A DNA stretch of 43,081 nt from Deltaproteobacteria bacterium HGW-Deltaproteobacteria-18 (GCA_002841885.1 PHBE01000024.1:1-43081), one strand, 5' to 3'. Positions 16,164 to 26,773 are shown, counted from the first letter of the stretch. Numbers and translations are program-made. The notes: generated by a model from the sequence alone, not told the origin.

Positions 16164-19100
16164 ATGAAAATTTTCAGCGCCGGCATTTCCCTTCGAACCG
16201 CGATCCCTGTGCTCCTGGGTTGCGTCATTCTTTTTTCCACCGCCTTTGTCAGCTGGATTTCATTCACCGGGAGTCGCGAAGCGGTCGGGGATGTGGCCTT
16301 GCAACTTCGCAAGGAGGTTTCCCATCGGATTACCTTGCATCTGCGGGACTTTCTTCGCCGGCCCCACGAAATAAATCGCAGTAACGCGCTGGCCTTGCAA
16401 AACGGCCTCGTACCCGCCGACGATCCCGGGCTGTTGATTGCGCGGTTTGCCGATCAGCTGGAGCTTTTTCCTTCCGTGTCGAGCATCTATTTCGGCAATG
16501 AGCAGGGCGGACTGGCCAACAGCGGCCGGGATCCGGAGCATGGCTCCAAGTATTCCATCCGCACGGACGATTTCAAGGCTGGGGTTTTTCGCAAATTTCC
16601 CCTGGATTCACGGGGGAACAAGGGCGAGGAGATGGCCCGCGTTACCAGCTTCGATTCACGGACTCGTCCATGGTATGCCAAGGCCTTGCTGGCGCAGGGG
16701 CCGATCTGGAGTGATATCTACGTACTTTTTACAGGCCAGGACATGGCCCTCGCTGCCAGCCGTCCGGTGTTCGACGATCGGGGCCGGATTCTTGGAGTGG
16801 TGTCCGTGGACGTTTTTTTGTCCCAGATCACCGCTTTTTTGCAGCGACTCCGTATCGGCAATGCCGGAAAGGCGTTCATTGTGGAGCGTTCGGGTCTGCT
16901 GGTCGCCGGTTTGGGCACGGAACCGCTCTTCATACCGGGCCGGGGCGGAAATCCGGGCCGACGCCTCATGGGGGCGCACAGTCGGGATCCTCTGGTGCAG
17001 GGCGCGATGCAAGCACTGACCTCAAAATTTGGCTCGCTTGACCGGATCAACGCGGAGCACCATCTCGATTTTACTGACCAGGGCCGGAAAATCCTGTTGA
17101 CGGTATCTGCGCTGCACGATCCTCTAGGCATTGACTGGCTTATCGTCGTCGTGGTGCCGGAAGAGGACTTCATGGCAAAGGTCGGGGAAAACGCCCGCTT
17201 CAGCATGGTCCTGATTCCGGGCGTTCTCGTATTGGCGCTGCTGACCGGAGCGTTGCTGGCCCGCCGGATCGTCAAGCCCATCTCGCGGCTCGGTGCCGCC
17301 GCCGAAAGATTGGCCGGAGGAGAGGAGCTGGAAAGGATCAATGAGATCTCCCGGTTTTCCGAGGTTCAAAGTCTGACCCGTTCTTTCAATCAGATGGCCT
17401 TGCAACTGTCCGACACCATGTGGGCAATGCAACTGGAACTCGGCGAACGGCAGCGTGCCGAGGAGGCTCTCGGCGAGAGCGAAGCCCGGTACCGGACTCT
17501 GGTCGAGCTGGCCGTGGACGGGATTCTTCTCGGATCTCATGAAGGCGTGATCATCGGCGCCAACGAATGCATGTGCGATCTTCTTGGCCTGAAGCGTGAG
17601 GATATGCTCGGCAAGCATGTCCGCGATCTTCCGTTCAAGCCGGAGAGCCTGGCGAAATCGCCGCTGAGCTTCAATCTGCTGGAAAAGGGAGAGATAGTGC
17701 AAAAGGAACGCACTCTCCTGCGTGTGGACGGATCCGAACTTCATGTCGAGATGCGCAGCAAGATGATGCCGGATGGGACCTACCAGTCCATCTATCGCGA
17801 TATCACAGCGCGCAAGCAGGCCGAAGAGGCCTTGCGGGAAAGCGAGGAGAGACTTCGTACGCTTAGTGACAATCTGCCCGGCGGACTCGTATACCAGATG
17901 GAGACCGATCTGGGCGGCGGGCGACGGCGATTCTCCTACGTCAGCGCAGGCGTTGAGCTTCTGCATGAGGTGAGCGTGCGGGAGGTGCTGGATGACGCTT
18001 CGCTCATCTACGCGCAGATCGAGCCCGATGATCGGGCGCTCTTGTTCGAGCGCGAGGCCAAGGCCGAATCGACCCGGTCGCTATTTCAGGCCGAAGTCCG
18101 GTTTCGCCTGCCGTCGGGAACGGTGCGCTGGAGCCATCTGGCCTCTGCTCCGCGCATGCTGTCCGCGGATCGGGTGGTCTGGGACGGGGTCGAAATTGAC
18201 ATCACCGAACGCAAACTGGCCGAGGCGGCCTTGCTGGAAGCCAAGGAGGCCGCCGAGGCCGCCAACAGGGTCAAGACCGAGTTTCTGGCCAACATGAGCC
18301 ATGAAGTCCGCACGCCGCTCAACGGGATTCAAGGCATGATGCAGCTTTTGCGGCAGACCAGACTGGACGAGGAACAGGAACGGTATGTGGAGCTTTCCAT
18401 CACGTCAGCCATGCGGCTGACGCGCCTGCTTGCCGACATTCTGGACATCTCCAGGATCGAGGCCGGCAAGATGAGCATCCTTGAGACTCTGTTCAGTGTA
18501 GCCGAACTGGTCGATTCGGTCGTGGAGCTGTTTACGATCCCCGCGCGTGAAAAGGGGCTTGCGCTCGACTGCGTCATTCATCCCGACCTGTCTGCGCACC
18601 TCGTCGGCGATGAGGCGCGGGTGCGTCAGATCCTCTTCAATCTGGTCGGCAATGCCTTGAAATATACGGATCAGGGCGGCGTGACCGTTGAATTGTCTCC
18701 ATTGCATCCTGATCCATGCCTGTCGGAGGGAATCTGCATGCGCGTTGTCGATACGGGCGTAGGCATTCCCGAGCACATGCTTTCCGGTGTGTTTGAGCCC
18801 TTCATGCAGGTGGAGGGTTCCCATACCCGCAAATATGAAGGTGCCGGGCTTGGCCTGACCATTGTTCGCCGCTTGGTGGAACTCATGCATGGAACAATAG
18901 GGGTCGAGAGCGCCGCCGGAGCGGGAACGTCCGTGCGCGTAACGCTGCCCCTGCGTGCAGCCAGTGAATATTGCGCTCTTACAAAGACTGCTCCGGAAGT
19001 TCCGGACGAGGATGTCGGAAGGGCATTGCGCATTCTGCTGGCCGAGGACGAGGCCATCAACCAGCTTGCCATGCGCACTCTTCTGGAGCGGGCCGGGCAT

Positions 19101-19409
19101 GTGGTCGCGCTTGCGCGCAATGGCCAGGAAGTTCTGGATTTGCTGCTGGCTGAAGATTTTGACTGCATTCTCATGGATGTGCAGATGCCGGTCATGAGCG
19201 GCATCGAAGCGACCAGGAATATTCGCGCCTGGTCCGGGCCCAAGAAAGACATTCCCATCATCGCCCTGACCGCCCACGCCATGAGCGGGGATCGCGAGTC
19301 CTTTCTGCAGGCGGGGATGGACGACTACCTGCCCAAGCCGGTCGGAATGGCCGATCTGGTTGAGGTCATCGCCAAGCGTGTGCGCGCTTCAACCGCAGAA
19401 AATGGATAG
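16164..19409 (+). CDS. Hybrid sensor histidine kinase: Cache, HAMP, two PAS, HisKA, HATPase and receiver domains
   Basis: This 1081-residue inner-membrane kinase has TM1 at about 8-30, a periplasmic double-Cache-like sensor (about 35-340, with FDSRTRPWYAKAL), TM2 at about 346-366 and HAMP (367-420). PAS domains cover about 440-555 and 565-690. The HisKA box is FLANMSHEVRTPLNG with His713. The HATPase has DEARVRQILFNLVGNALKYT, DTGVGIP and YEGAGLGLTIVRRL. A receiver domain (about 955-1075) has phospho-acceptor Asp1005 (LMDVQMPVMSG) and KPVG. All catalytic residues look intact. GAGGGG precedes the ATG. There is no adjacent output regulator, so the partner and signal are unknown. Confidence 0.94.
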   Translation: MKIFSAGISLRTAIPVLLGCVILFSTAFVSWISFTGSREAVGDVALQLRKEVSHRITLHLRDFLRRPHEINRSNALALQNGLVPADDPGLLIARFADQLELFPSVSSIYFGNEQGGLANSGRDPEHGSKYSIRTDDFKAGVFRKFPLDSRGNKGEEMARVTSFDSRTRPWYAKALLAQGPIWSDIYVLFTGQDMALAASRPVFDDRGRILGVVSVDVFLSQITAFLQRLRIGNAGKAFIVERSGLLVAGLGTEPLFIPGRGGNPGRRLMGAHSRDPLVQGAMQALTSKFGSLDRINAEHHLDFTDQGRKILLTVSALHDPLGIDWLIVVVVPEEDFMAKVGENARFSMVLIPGVLVLALLTGALLARRIVKPISRLGAAAERLAGGEELERINEISRFSEVQSLTRSFNQMALQLSDTMWAMQLELGERQRAEEALGESEARYRTLVELAVDGILLGSHEGVIIGANECMCDLLGLKREDMLGKHVRDLPFKPESLAKSPLSFNLLEKGEIVQKERTLLRVDGSELHVEMRSKMMPDGTYQSIYRDITARKQAEEALRESEERLRTLSDNLPGGLVYQMETDLGGGRRRFSYVSAGVELLHEVSVREVLDDASLIYAQIEPDDRALLFEREAKAESTRSLFQAEVRFRLPSGTVRWSHLASAPRMLSADRVVWDGVEIDITERKLAEAALLEAKEAAEAANRVKTEFLANMSHEVRTPLNGIQGMMQLLRQTRLDEEQERYVELSITSAMRLTRLLADILDISRIEAGKMSILETLFSVAELVDSVVELFTIPAREKGLALDCVIHPDLSAHLVGDEARVRQILFNLVGNALKYTDQGGVTVELSPLHPDPCLSEGICMRVVDTGVGIPEHMLSGVFEPFMQVEGSHTRKYEGAGLGLTIVRRLVELMHGTIGVESAAGAGTSVRVTLPLRAASEYCALTKTAPEVPDEDVGRALRILLAEDEAINQLAMRTLLERAGHVVALARNGQEVLDLLLAEDFDCILMDVQMPVMSGIEATRNIRAWSGPKKDIPIIALTAHAMSGDRESFLQAGMDDYLPKPVGMADLVEVIAKRVRASTAENG

Positions 19410-19442
19410 ATATGCTTCCGGCGGATGCCAGAAGCACATGAG

Positions 19443-19489
19443 CACAACAAAAAAGCCCCCGCTTGAAAGGCGGGGGCTTTTTTGTTGTG
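19443..19489. terminator. Strong bidirectional terminator between the hybrid kinase and hisF
   Basis: Perfect 20-bp inverted repeat (19443-19462 and 19470-19489) with a 7-nt loop. The core is GCCCCCGC/GCGGGGGC flanked by A and T runs, so it can stop the two convergent genes. Confidence 0.95.
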
Positions 19490-19504
19490 GAGCACTCTTC
19501 CGGG

Positions 19505-20284
19505 TTACCAGATCCGGCGCACCTTGACCCCTTTTTCGGCCATGTAGTTCTTGAGGTCGGTGACGGTGTATTCGCCGTAATGCACGATGGAGGCGATGAG
19601 TGCGGCCGAAGCGCGGCCTTCGGTCACTGCGTCGACCATGTGCTGCGGATTGCCCGCCCCCCCCGAGGCGATGACCGGGATGCGCACGTTGTCCGTGATA
19701 AGTCTAGTCAGGGTCAGCTCGTAGCCGTCCTTGGTGCCGTCGGCGTCGATGGAGTTGATGCACAGTTCTCCCGCGCCCAGACGCTCGACCTCCTTGGCCC
19801 ACCACAGGGCGTCGATGCCCATGTGCTTGCGGCCGCCGTGGATGACGATCTCGTAGCCCGAGGGGATGGCTTCGCTTTTCGGCACGCGCAGCACGTCCAT
19901 GCCCACGACGATGCACTGGGACCCGAAGGCTGCCGCACCCTCGGAGATGATGTGGGGCGTCTTGACCGCCGCCGAGTTGACGGAGATCTTCTCCGCCCCG
20001 GCCAGGAGGACCTCGCGCATGTCGGCCACGGTGGAGATGCCGCCGCCCACGGAGAAGGGGATGAAGATCTGGGAGGCTACGTCCTCCACGACCTTGAGCA
20101 TGATGCCCCGGCCCTCGTGGGAGGCGGTGATGTCGTAGAAGACGATCTCGTCCGCGCCTTCCTCGTAGTAGCGCCGGGCTGTCTCAACGGGGTCGCCGAT
20201 GTCGATGTTGCCCTCGAATTTTATGCCCTTGGTCAGCTTGCCGTTCCGGACGTCGAGGCAGGGGATGATGCGTTTACTGAGCAT
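19505..20284 (-). CDS. hisF: Imidazole glycerol phosphate synthase, cyclase subunit HisF
   Basis: HisF uses ammonia from HisH to convert PRFAR into imidazole glycerol phosphate and AICAR. The barrel begins [17 protein letters not shown] with catalytic Asp11. The second catalytic Asp lies in [15 protein letters not shown] (about residue 130). Phosphate-binding glycines are seen in SVGGGI and IASGGAGN. It has 259 residues, normal length. Its ATG overlaps the hisH stop by 11 bp, so the two subunits are translationally coupled. No other his genes are in the window. Confidence 0.97.
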   Translation of the reverse strand: MLSKRIIPCLDVRNGKLTKGIKFEGNIDIGDPVETARRYYEEGADEIVFYDITASHEGRGIMLKVVEDVASQIFIPFSVGGGISTVADMREVLLAGAEKISVNSAAVKTPHIISEGAAAFGSQCIVVGMDVLRVPKSEAIPSGYEIVIHGGRKHMGIDALWWAKEVERLGAGELCINSIDADGTKDGYELTLTRLITDNVRIPVIASGGAGNPQHMVDAVTEGRASAALIASIVHYGEYTVTDLKNYMAEKGVKVRRIW

Positions 20285-20915
20285 TGGCCGCCTCCCTGCA
20301 ATAGTCGAAAAAGTTCGAAAGCATCTTAAGGCCCGGGCGTCCGCTTTTTTCCGGGTGGAACTGGGCCGACCACAAACCGTCGCGGCCGTGCACGGAGCAG
20401 AACTCCCTGCCGTAGTAGGTCGTGGCGATGACGAATTCCGGAGCCGGGCTCGGGTAGTAGCTATGCACGAAATAGAACTCGCTCTCAGGGGAGATGCCGT
20501 TGAAGAGCGGACAGGGCTTTTTGGTGTTCACGGTGTTCCAGCCCATGTGCGGAATGTTGATGGGCGCGCCATCCTCTTCGGTCAGGTCCGGGGTGAAGAT
20601 TTCGCAGCGTCCTGGGATGAGGCCAAGGGTCTGGGTGTCGTTTTCCGGGCTGTATTCGAGCAGGATCTGGCAGCCGAGGCAAATGCCCAGCAGCGGTTTG
20701 CCGGCCGCGATTTCCCGGGCCATGACGTTGCGCAGGCCGGACTGGTGCAGATTGGCCATGGCCGAACCGGCCGCGCCGACACCGGGGAAGATGAGCCCCT
20801 GGCAGCCTGCAATGGTTTGAGCATCGGCAGTGATGGTGCACGGGATGGAGAGATAATCGAGTGCGCGCTTGACACTGGTCAGATTGCCGGCCTTGTAGTC
20901 AAGGATGGCTAGCAT
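20274..20915 (-). CDS. hisH: Imidazole glycerol phosphate synthase, glutaminase subunit HisH
   Basis: HisH hydrolyses glutamine and channels ammonia to HisF. The triad is visible as Cys in [13 protein letters not shown] and His-x-Glu in [10 protein letters not shown]. The N-terminus [19 protein letters not shown] is typical. I start at the ATG at 20915 (213 residues) because AGGAG precedes it; the frame stays open 36 codons further upstream, but that stretch is non-conserved. It is divergent from hldD with 197 nt between the two starts. Confidence 0.96.
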   Translation of the reverse strand: MLAILDYKAGNLTSVKRALDYLSIPCTITADAQTIAGCQGLIFPGVGAAGSAMANLHQSGLRNVMAREIAAGKPLLGICLGCQILLEYSPENDTQTLGLIPGRCEIFTPDLTEEDGAPINIPHMGWNTVNTKKPCPLFNGISPESEFYFVHSYYPSPAPEFVIATTYYGREFCSVHGRDGLWSAQFHPEKSGRPGLKMLSNFFDYCREAANAQ

Positions 20916-21112
20916 GGGGAGCTCCTGTAGCATGGGGTGAAAAGAAGGCACTCTAGCCAAAGACCTCGCAAAAACCAAGGCCCGGTTGCCCGGCTTTTTT
21001 TGCACCGGCCGGGTCGTGGGCACCGTGAATTCCCGGTGTCTTGGTGCCGGGCATCTTGCCCCGGCAGGGGTTTCGGGCTAGGTGCGGGTGAAGAAGATTT
21101 GAAGGGGGATTT

Positions 21113-22096
21113 ATGATCATCATTACCGGAGGCGCGGGCTTCATCGGCAGCGCCATGGTCTGGGAATTGAACCGGCAGGGATACAGGGACATCGTCGTGG
21201 TCGACAATCTTGCTTCCACGAACAAATGGCGCAATCTGGTCGGGCTGGCCTATCATCGGTATATCCAGAAAGACAAATTCCTGGAATTGCTCAACACCAG
21301 ATACATGGAAGGCCGGATCGAGGCCGTGATTCACATGGGGGCTTGCTCCGCGACCACTGAAGCAGATTGCGATTATCTCATCCGCAACAATCTGGAATAT
21401 TCCAAGGCCATGTGCCGTTTCGCCCAGGAGCGCAATGCGCGCTTCATTTACGCCAGTTCCGCCGCAACCTACGGCGACGGCAGCAGGGGCTTCGATGACT
21501 CGGATGATGCCATGGAGGGTCTGCATCCGCTCAACATGTACGGCTATTCCAAGCACCTCTTCGATCTCTGGCTCAAGGGAGACGGGCTGCTGGACAAAAT
21601 GGCCGGGCTCAAGTTCTTCAATGTCTTCGGCCCCAACGAATACCACAAGGACGACATGCGCTCCGTGGTCTGCAAGGCTTTCACCCAGATCCGCCAGACC
21701 GGGAAACTCAAACTCTTCAAATCCTATCGCGAGGAATACGCAGACGGCGAGCAACGCCGGGATTTCGTCTACATCAAGGATTGCGTGAAGGTCATTGACT
21801 GGCTCATCAAGAATCCGGACGTGGGTGGCGTCTTCAATGTGGGTACAGGCCAGGCCCGGACCTGGAATGACCTCGCGAGAGGGGTGTTCACGGCCATGGG
21901 TCGGGAGCCGCAGATCGAATACGCGGACATGCCGGACAACCTGCGCGGCAAATACCAGTATTACACCTGCGCCGACCTGACCAAGCTCTCCAGTCGTGGC
22001 TGTGACGTGAACTTCAGATCCCTGGAGGACGGGGTGACCGATTATGTGCAGAATTATCTGATGCAGGCCTACGCTCACCTTACTTCGAGATACTGA
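21113..22096 (+). CDS. hldD: ADP-L-glycero-D-manno-heptose 6-epimerase
   Basis: HldD epimerises ADP-D-glycero-manno-heptose to the L-glycero form used in the inner core of lipopolysaccharide. This is a short-chain dehydrogenase-type fold: NADP-binding TGGAGFIGSA (residues 5-14), catalytic Ser116 region (YASSAATYGDG) and Tyr143-x3-Lys147 (MYGYSK). The segments NVFGPNEYHKDDMRSVV and QRRDFVYIKDC are hallmark HldD motifs. It has 327 residues. GGGGGA precedes the ATG. It stands alone, between divergent hisH and convergent uvrA, ending at a strong terminator. Confidence 0.96.
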   Translation: MIIITGGAGFIGSAMVWELNRQGYRDIVVVDNLASTNKWRNLVGLAYHRYIQKDKFLELLNTRYMEGRIEAVIHMGACSATTEADCDYLIRNNLEYSKAMCRFAQERNARFIYASSAATYGDGSRGFDDSDDAMEGLHPLNMYGYSKHLFDLWLKGDGLLDKMAGLKFFNVFGPNEYHKDDMRSVVCKAFTQIRQTGKLKLFKSYREEYADGEQRRDFVYIKDCVKVIDWLIKNPDVGGVFNVGTGQARTWNDLARGVFTAMGREPQIEYADMPDNLRGKYQYYTCADLTKLSSRGCDVNFRSLEDGVTDYVQNYLMQAYAHLTSRY

Positions 22097-22107
22097 TTTT
22101 TTCAGGA

Positions 22108-22163
22108 TGAAAAAAACAGAACGGGCGGCCGGGGATTTCCCTGGCCGCCCGTTCTGTTTCCGG
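22108..22163. terminator. Bidirectional terminator between hldD and uvrA
   Basis: 17-bp stem (22114-22130 and 22143-22159, core GAACGGGCGGCC) whose loop can extend the pairing. A-rich flank on the left and T-rich flank on the right let it serve both convergent genes. Confidence 0.93.
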
Positions 22164-22250
22164 GGCGATGTGTTCCGAGTCTGCAGCGCCCCTATTGAGG
22201 GGCGGCCTTGTTCCGGATTGGTCCAAGGCCTGTACCTGTTGCGGCCGGGC

Positions 22251-24992
22251 TTACAATTCCAGAAAAGGCCCCGTGACCGATCCGGGATTGTTCTTCAAGT
22301 CCTCTGGAGTGCCTTCGGCCACGATGAGGCCTCCGTTTTCACCTCCGCCGGGTCCAAGATCGATGACGTGGTCCGAAGCCGCGACCACATCGAGGTTGTG
22401 CTCGATGACAATGACCGAGGCTCCCTTGTCGACCAGGGTGTGCAACACGGCGATGAGCTTGCCGACTTCGTGCATGTGCAGGCCGGTGGTGGGTTCATCC
22501 AGGATGTACAGGGTTCCGGGCAGACTGCGTTTGCCCAGCTCGCGCGAGATCTTGATGCGCTGGGCCTCGCCTCCGGACAGGGTCGTGGCGGGCTGGCCCA
22601 GGCGGATGTATTCAAGGCCCACTTCCTCCAGCACGCCAAGCTTGCGTTCCAGGGCCGGATGGTTGGCGAAGAATTGCCGGGCCTGCCTGACGGTCATGTC
22701 CAGCACGTCGGCGATGGACTTGTCGCGGTACAGAATATCAAGGGTCTCGCGGTTGTAGCGCTTGCCCCCGCAGACCTCGCAGGTCACGAAGACATCGGGC
22801 AAAAAATGCATCTCGACCCGGATCTGGCCGTCGCCCTGGCAGGCCTCGCAACGGCCGCCGCGCACGTTGAAGCTGAATCTTCCGACGTTGTAGCCGCGCT
22901 TCTTGGCGTCCTTGCTGCCGGCGAAGATGGCCCGGATTTCGTCGAAGATCTTGGTGTAGGTGGCTGGGTTGGAGCGCGGCGTCCGGCCGATGGGGCTTTG
23001 ATCGATGGAGATGATTTTTTCCACGGCCCCGGCACCCTCGATGCCTCCGATGGTGCCGGGGCTGTCGACCTTGAGGCCCTGGGCCAGGGCCAGGTGCTTG
23101 TACAGCGAGTCCATGACCAGCGAGCTCTTGCCCGAGCCGGAGACCCCGGTGATGCAGACCAGGGTGCTCAAGGGGAAACGGGCGTCGATACCGCGCAGGT
23201 TGTTGGTGGTCACGCCGCGCAGGATGATGGCCCGGTCCGAGGTTCTGCGCTTTGCGGGCCTTGCGATGCGCAGTTCCCCGCGCATGTATTTTCCGGTCAG
23301 ACTCTTGGATTTGTTCACCAGATCCTCCGGGGAACCGGAAAAGACCAGCTCTCCGCCCAGGAAGCCCGAGCCGGGGCCAAGCTCCAGCACATGATCGGCC
23401 GCGCGGATGGTCGGTTCATCGTGTTCGACCACGAGCACCGTGTTGCCGCGTCCCTGAAGCTGCCGCAGGGTGTTGATCAGTCGCTGGTTGTCGCGCGGGT
23501 GCAGGCCGATGCTCGGTTCGTCCAGAACATAGGTCACGCCGACCAGGCCGGAGCCAAGCTGCCCGGCCAGGCGGATGCGCTGGGCTTCGCCGCCGGACAG
23601 GGTGGTCATGTTGCGGGCCAGGTTGATGTAGTCGAGCCCGACGTTGACCAGAAATTCAAGCCGGTGGCGGAGTTCCTTCAAAAGCGGGGTGCTGATCTCC
23701 ACGTTTACGCCGGAGAAGCCCAGTCCTTGCAGCCAGGAGAGGGCCCGGGTGATGGGCAGCGAACAGAAATCGAATATGTTCAGACCTTCGATGCGCACCG
23801 CCAGGGATTCGGGCCGCAGGCGTGCGCCATGGCAGGACGGACAGTTCATGGTCTGGCGGTAGCGGGCCAGTTCGTCGCGCCAGATGTGGCCGAGCCCTCC
23901 TCCCTGTTCGAGAAAATGGATCACTCCAGGCCACTGGGCGTCGCCGTGGAACAGGGCCTTTCTTGCTTCGGAGCTGAGGTCCTGCAAGGGCGTGTCCAGG
24001 GTGAAGCGATGCCGGAGCCCCAATTCCTTCAGGTCATGGGCGTAGCGGTCGAAAGCCCGGCCCTTCCAGGGCAGGATCGCCCCCTGGCGCAGGGACTGTC
24101 CCCCATTGGGCGCGAGCAGCATGGGCTCGTAGTACTCGACGGCTCCCAGGCCCGAGCAGTGCGGGCAGGCACCCTGAGGACTGTTGAAGGAAAAAAGTTG
24201 GGGGCTCGGTTTGGGCAGGCTCAGGCTGCATTTGGGACAGACGGCGTCGGTGGAGAAGAAGATGTCCTCACCGCCGATGATGGATACGACGATCCGTCCC
24301 TCGCCGGACTTCAGGCCCAGTTCCACGGAGTCGGCCAGGCGTTTGCGCATGTCGGGTTTCAAGACCAGGCGGTCCACGACCAGATCGATGCTGTGCTTCA
24401 GGTTTTTGGCCAGTTCCGGAACCGGATCCAGGCTCGTCACCTCGCCGTTGATCCTGGCGCGGACAAAACCCTGGGTCTTGAGCTTCTTGAACAGATCCGC
24501 ATGGGTGCCCTTTTTGTGATCGATCTGGGGCGCCAGAAGCATGAATTTTGTCCCTTCCGGCAGGCCGAGAATGCGTTCCATGATCTCGTCGCTGCTCTGG
24601 GCCGCGATGGGCACGCCGCAATCCGGGCAGCAGGGCGTGCCGAGGCGCGCATAGAAGACACGCAGAAAATCGTAGATTTCCGTGACCGTGGCCACGGTGG
24701 AACGCGGGTTCTTGGACAGGGTCTGCTGTTCCAGGGAGATGGCCGGAGTGAGGCCCTCGATGAGGTCGATGGCCGGCTTGTCCATTTGCGGCAGGAACTG
24801 GCGGGCGTAGGCGGACAGGGATTCAACATAGCGCCGCTGGCCTTCGGCGTAGACGATGTCGAAGGCCAGGGTGGACTTGCCCGAACCGGAAGGGCCGCAG
24901 ACCACGACCAGCTTGTCCCGGGGGATGTCCAGGGTCAGGTTTTTGAGATTATGCTGACGCGCGCCGGCGATATGTATGACTTTGGTGTCCAT
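22251..24992 (-). CDS. uvrA: Excinuclease ABC subunit A (UvrA)
   Basis: UvrA recognises DNA damage and loads UvrB in nucleotide excision repair. Two ABC ATPase modules are visible. Module I has Walker [11 protein letters not shown] (32-41), a zinc-binding CPDCG and CPKC...CPHC pair, and [19 protein letters not shown] with LDEPSIGLH. Module II has [10 protein letters not shown], the CEACQGDG...CEVCGG zinc finger, and a second LSGGEAQRI with [10 protein letters not shown] start at the ATG at 24992 (913 residues); the open frame runs 58 codons further upstream without conservation. No SOS box was recognised. It is divergent from the flavoprotein gene. Confidence 0.97.
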   Translation of the reverse strand: MDTKVIHIAGARQHNLKNLTLDIPRDKLVVVCGPSGSGKSTLAFDIVYAEGQRRYVESLSAYARQFLPQMDKPAIDLIEGLTPAISLEQQTLSKNPRSTVATVTEIYDFLRVFYARLGTPCCPDCGVPIAAQSSDEIMERILGLPEGTKFMLLAPQIDHKKGTHADLFKKLKTQGFVRARINGEVTSLDPVPELAKNLKHSIDLVVDRLVLKPDMRKRLADSVELGLKSGEGRIVVSIIGGEDIFFSTDAVCPKCSLSLPKPSPQLFSFNSPQGACPHCSGLGAVEYYEPMLLAPNGGQSLRQGAILPWKGRAFDRYAHDLKELGLRHRFTLDTPLQDLSSEARKALFHGDAQWPGVIHFLEQGGGLGHIWRDELARYRQTMNCPSCHGARLRPESLAVRIEGLNIFDFCSLPITRALSWLQGLGFSGVNVEISTPLLKELRHRLEFLVNVGLDYINLARNMTTLSGGEAQRIRLAGQLGSGLVGVTYVLDEPSIGLHPRDNQRLINTLRQLQGRGNTVLVVEHDEPTIRAADHVLELGPGSGFLGGELVFSGSPEDLVNKSKSLTGKYMRGELRIARPAKRRTSDRAIILRGVTTNNLRGIDARFPLSTLVCITGVSGSGKSSLVMDSLYKHLALAQGLKVDSPGTIGGIEGAGAVEKIISIDQSPIGRTPRSNPATYTKIFDEIRAIFAGSKDAKKRGYNVGRFSFNVRGGRCEACQGDGQIRVEMHFLPDVFVTCEVCGGKRYNRETLDILYRDKSIADVLDMTVRQARQFFANHPALERKLGVLEEVGLEYIRLGQPATTLSGGEAQRIKISRELGKRSLPGTLYILDEPTTGLHMHEVGKLIAVLHTLVDKGASVIVIEHNLDVVAASDHVIDLGPGGGENGGLIVAEGTPEDLKNNPGSVTGPFLEL

Positions 24993-25120
24993 GAAGTCTC
25001 TGTTGCGAACGGTTGAAGGATGACATTTGACTTGCGGGATGCTTCTTATAACTATATGAGAATGCCTGACAAGTGGCAGGAAAAATGCAAGATGAATACT
25101 GTTGTATTGCGGAGACGGTG

Positions 25121-25699
25121 ATGAAAATTTCTCTTGGTGCGAAGACGCTGGCCCAGCCTGCGCCATTGTGGATTGTCGGGTCCTATGATGAAGATGGCAA
25201 TGCCAACGCCATGGCTGCTGCCTGGGGCGGAATATGCTGTTCCAAGCCGCCTTGTATCACAGTCTCCTTGCGTGAAGATCGCCACAGCTACGCATCCATT
25301 ATCGCACGTCGTGCGTTCACGATCAGCGTGCCTTCGGTCGCGTTCGCGGCTCAGGCCGATTATTTCGGCATCGCATCCGGAAAGGACGTGGACAAGTTCG
25401 CAGCCACGGGGCTGACTCCGGTGCGCTCGGAAGTCGTCGATGCTCCCTATGTGGGAGAGTTTCCTCTGGTGCTGGAGTGTACCTTGCTGCGCACCGTGGA
25501 GCTTGGCATGCACATCCAGTTCATTGGAGAGATCGTCGATGTCAAGGCGGAAGAGGATGTCCTCGACGAGAAGGGCTATCCTGACGCAGCCAAGGTCAGG
25601 CCGCTCATATTCACCCCCGTGACCAGAGCCTATCACACCGTGGGCGAGTATGTGGGCCAGGCGTTCGAGATCGGACGCTCTTTCGGGGAAAAGAGCTAG
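25121..25699 (+). CDS. Flavin reductase-like FMN-binding protein (flavoredoxin type)
   Basis: The protein resembles the flavin reductase/flavoredoxin family, which bind FMN and transfer electrons in the cytoplasm; in Desulfovibrio, flavoredoxin has been linked to sulfite and thiosulfate metabolism. Visible family features are the N-terminal PAPLWIVGSYDEDGNANAMAAAWGG flavin-binding loop, PPCITVSLR and FTISVPS. I start at the ATG at 25121 (192 residues) because GGAGACGG precedes it; a frame extension to 25073 adds 16 residues with no ribosome site. It is 24 nt ahead of the diguanylate cyclase and may be co-transcribed with it. The specific electron partner cannot be read from the sequence. Confidence 0.87.
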   Translation: MKISLGAKTLAQPAPLWIVGSYDEDGNANAMAAAWGGICCSKPPCITVSLREDRHSYASIIARRAFTISVPSVAFAAQADYFGIASGKDVDKFAATGLTPVRSEVVDAPYVGEFPLVLECTLLRTVELGMHIQFIGEIVDVKAEEDVLDEKGYPDAAKVRPLIFTPVTRAYHTVGEYVGQAFEIGRSFGEKS

Positions 25700-25723
25700 C
25701 AGTCAACAAAAACGGATCGAGTC

Positions 25724-26749
25724 ATGAGCATGCAGCACGAAAATTTCTTTTGTTCGCACGATGTCGTAAATTCTCTCATCAAAGCGGGAGTGCCTTCCAA
25801 TTCCAAGTGGGGCGCGCTCATCCTCTACATGCGCTCCATTTCGGAATACGATTTCCTTTCGGCCGACCAGAAACGCCAGATGCAGACCCTGGTCATGAAC
25901 ATCGTGCGGGACGGGGATTTTTCCGAGGCCAAATTCAAGGATGTCGTGCGTAGAAAGGAACAGATCCTCTACCAGCCTTGGAACAAAAAGCTGGAGGAGA
26001 CTTTTCGCGAGACCGTGGTCCTCATCGAACATGTGCGCTCCCAGAACCTTATGCGGACCAAGGAGGTTCGCGATCTGCGGGAGACGACCATCCATACCGT
26101 GACGGAACAGAACGCCCTGGAAGACATTGTCCTTGGTATCAAGGCGGCCTTCGAGAAGGTACTCACGCACATGGAACAGGACACCCGCGACCTGGTCGAG
26201 ATGAGTTACACGGACTCCCTGACCAAGCTCAGCAACCGCCGCGCCTTCGACCGCTATTACCAGACAACCCTGGTCGAATACATGGTCACGGGCAATCCCA
26301 TGAGTCTCATTTTTCTCGACATCGATAATTTCAAGGACTTCAACGACTCCTACGGCCACCGCATCGGGGATCAGGCGCTGGTCACCGTAGCCAGCAAGCT
26401 GACGGGTTACGCGCAGAAATACGGCACCGTCCCGAACCGCAGCTTTTTTCCCGCCCGCTTCGGGGGAGAGGAGTTCGTGGTCGCCCTGCCCGGAGTCGGG
26501 CTTGGCGAGGCGGCGGAAGACGCGGAAAATTTGCGTAGCATCATCGAGGACTACAATTTCATCATCCGCGACCACAACGGCCAGGTGCTGCAGAAGGGAA
26601 TCAAGATCACCGTGTCCCTTGGCGTGGCCGAACTGAAAAGAGAGTGGGCTGACCAGGCAGGGGCCAGGCTCCTCGACGAGGCGGACAAGGCCATGTACAG
26701 GGCCAAGGGACGAGGCAGAAACCGTGTCTGCACCATGAACGAGCGCTGA
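25724..26749 (+). CDS. Diguanylate cyclase (GGDEF domain), cytosolic
   Basis: This enzyme would make cyclic di-GMP from two GTP. The GGDEF domain covers about residues 170-335, with SYTDSLTKLSNRRAFDRYY, LIFLDIDNFKDFNDSYGHRIGDQAL, the catalytic GGEEF at about 247 and DEADKAMYRAKGRGRNRV. The RxxD inhibitory site expected five residues before GGEEF is absent (the residues are NRSF), so product inhibition may be lost. The first 165 residues are helical, have no membrane segment and match no sensor domain I recognise. With the Lap-type adhesin locus in the same window, it could feed that pathway, but the link is inferred only. Confidence 0.93.
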   Translation: MSMQHENFFCSHDVVNSLIKAGVPSNSKWGALILYMRSISEYDFLSADQKRQMQTLVMNIVRDGDFSEAKFKDVVRRKEQILYQPWNKKLEETFRETVVLIEHVRSQNLMRTKEVRDLRETTIHTVTEQNALEDIVLGIKAAFEKVLTHMEQDTRDLVEMSYTDSLTKLSNRRAFDRYYQTTLVEYMVTGNPMSLIFLDIDNFKDFNDSYGHRIGDQALVTVASKLTGYAQKYGTVPNRSFFPARFGGEEFVVALPGVGLGEAAEDAENLRSIIEDYNFIIRDHNGQVLQKGIKITVSLGVAELKREWADQAGARLLDEADKAMYRAKGRGRNRVCTMNER

Positions 26750-26773
26750 TTGCTTCCACGCTTCTTTGCCGGC

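Noticed and set aside
20985-21060. Terminator-like C/G-rich repeats with a T run near 20994-21000
   Set aside because: The stem is only about four pairs, and no gene ends there: the site lies between the divergent hisH and hldD starts.
22107-25016. Very long open frame (969 codons) on the plus strand opposite uvrA
   Set aside because: uvrA on the minus strand has every expected motif. The antisense frame is a by-product of high GC and codon bias and shows no domain.
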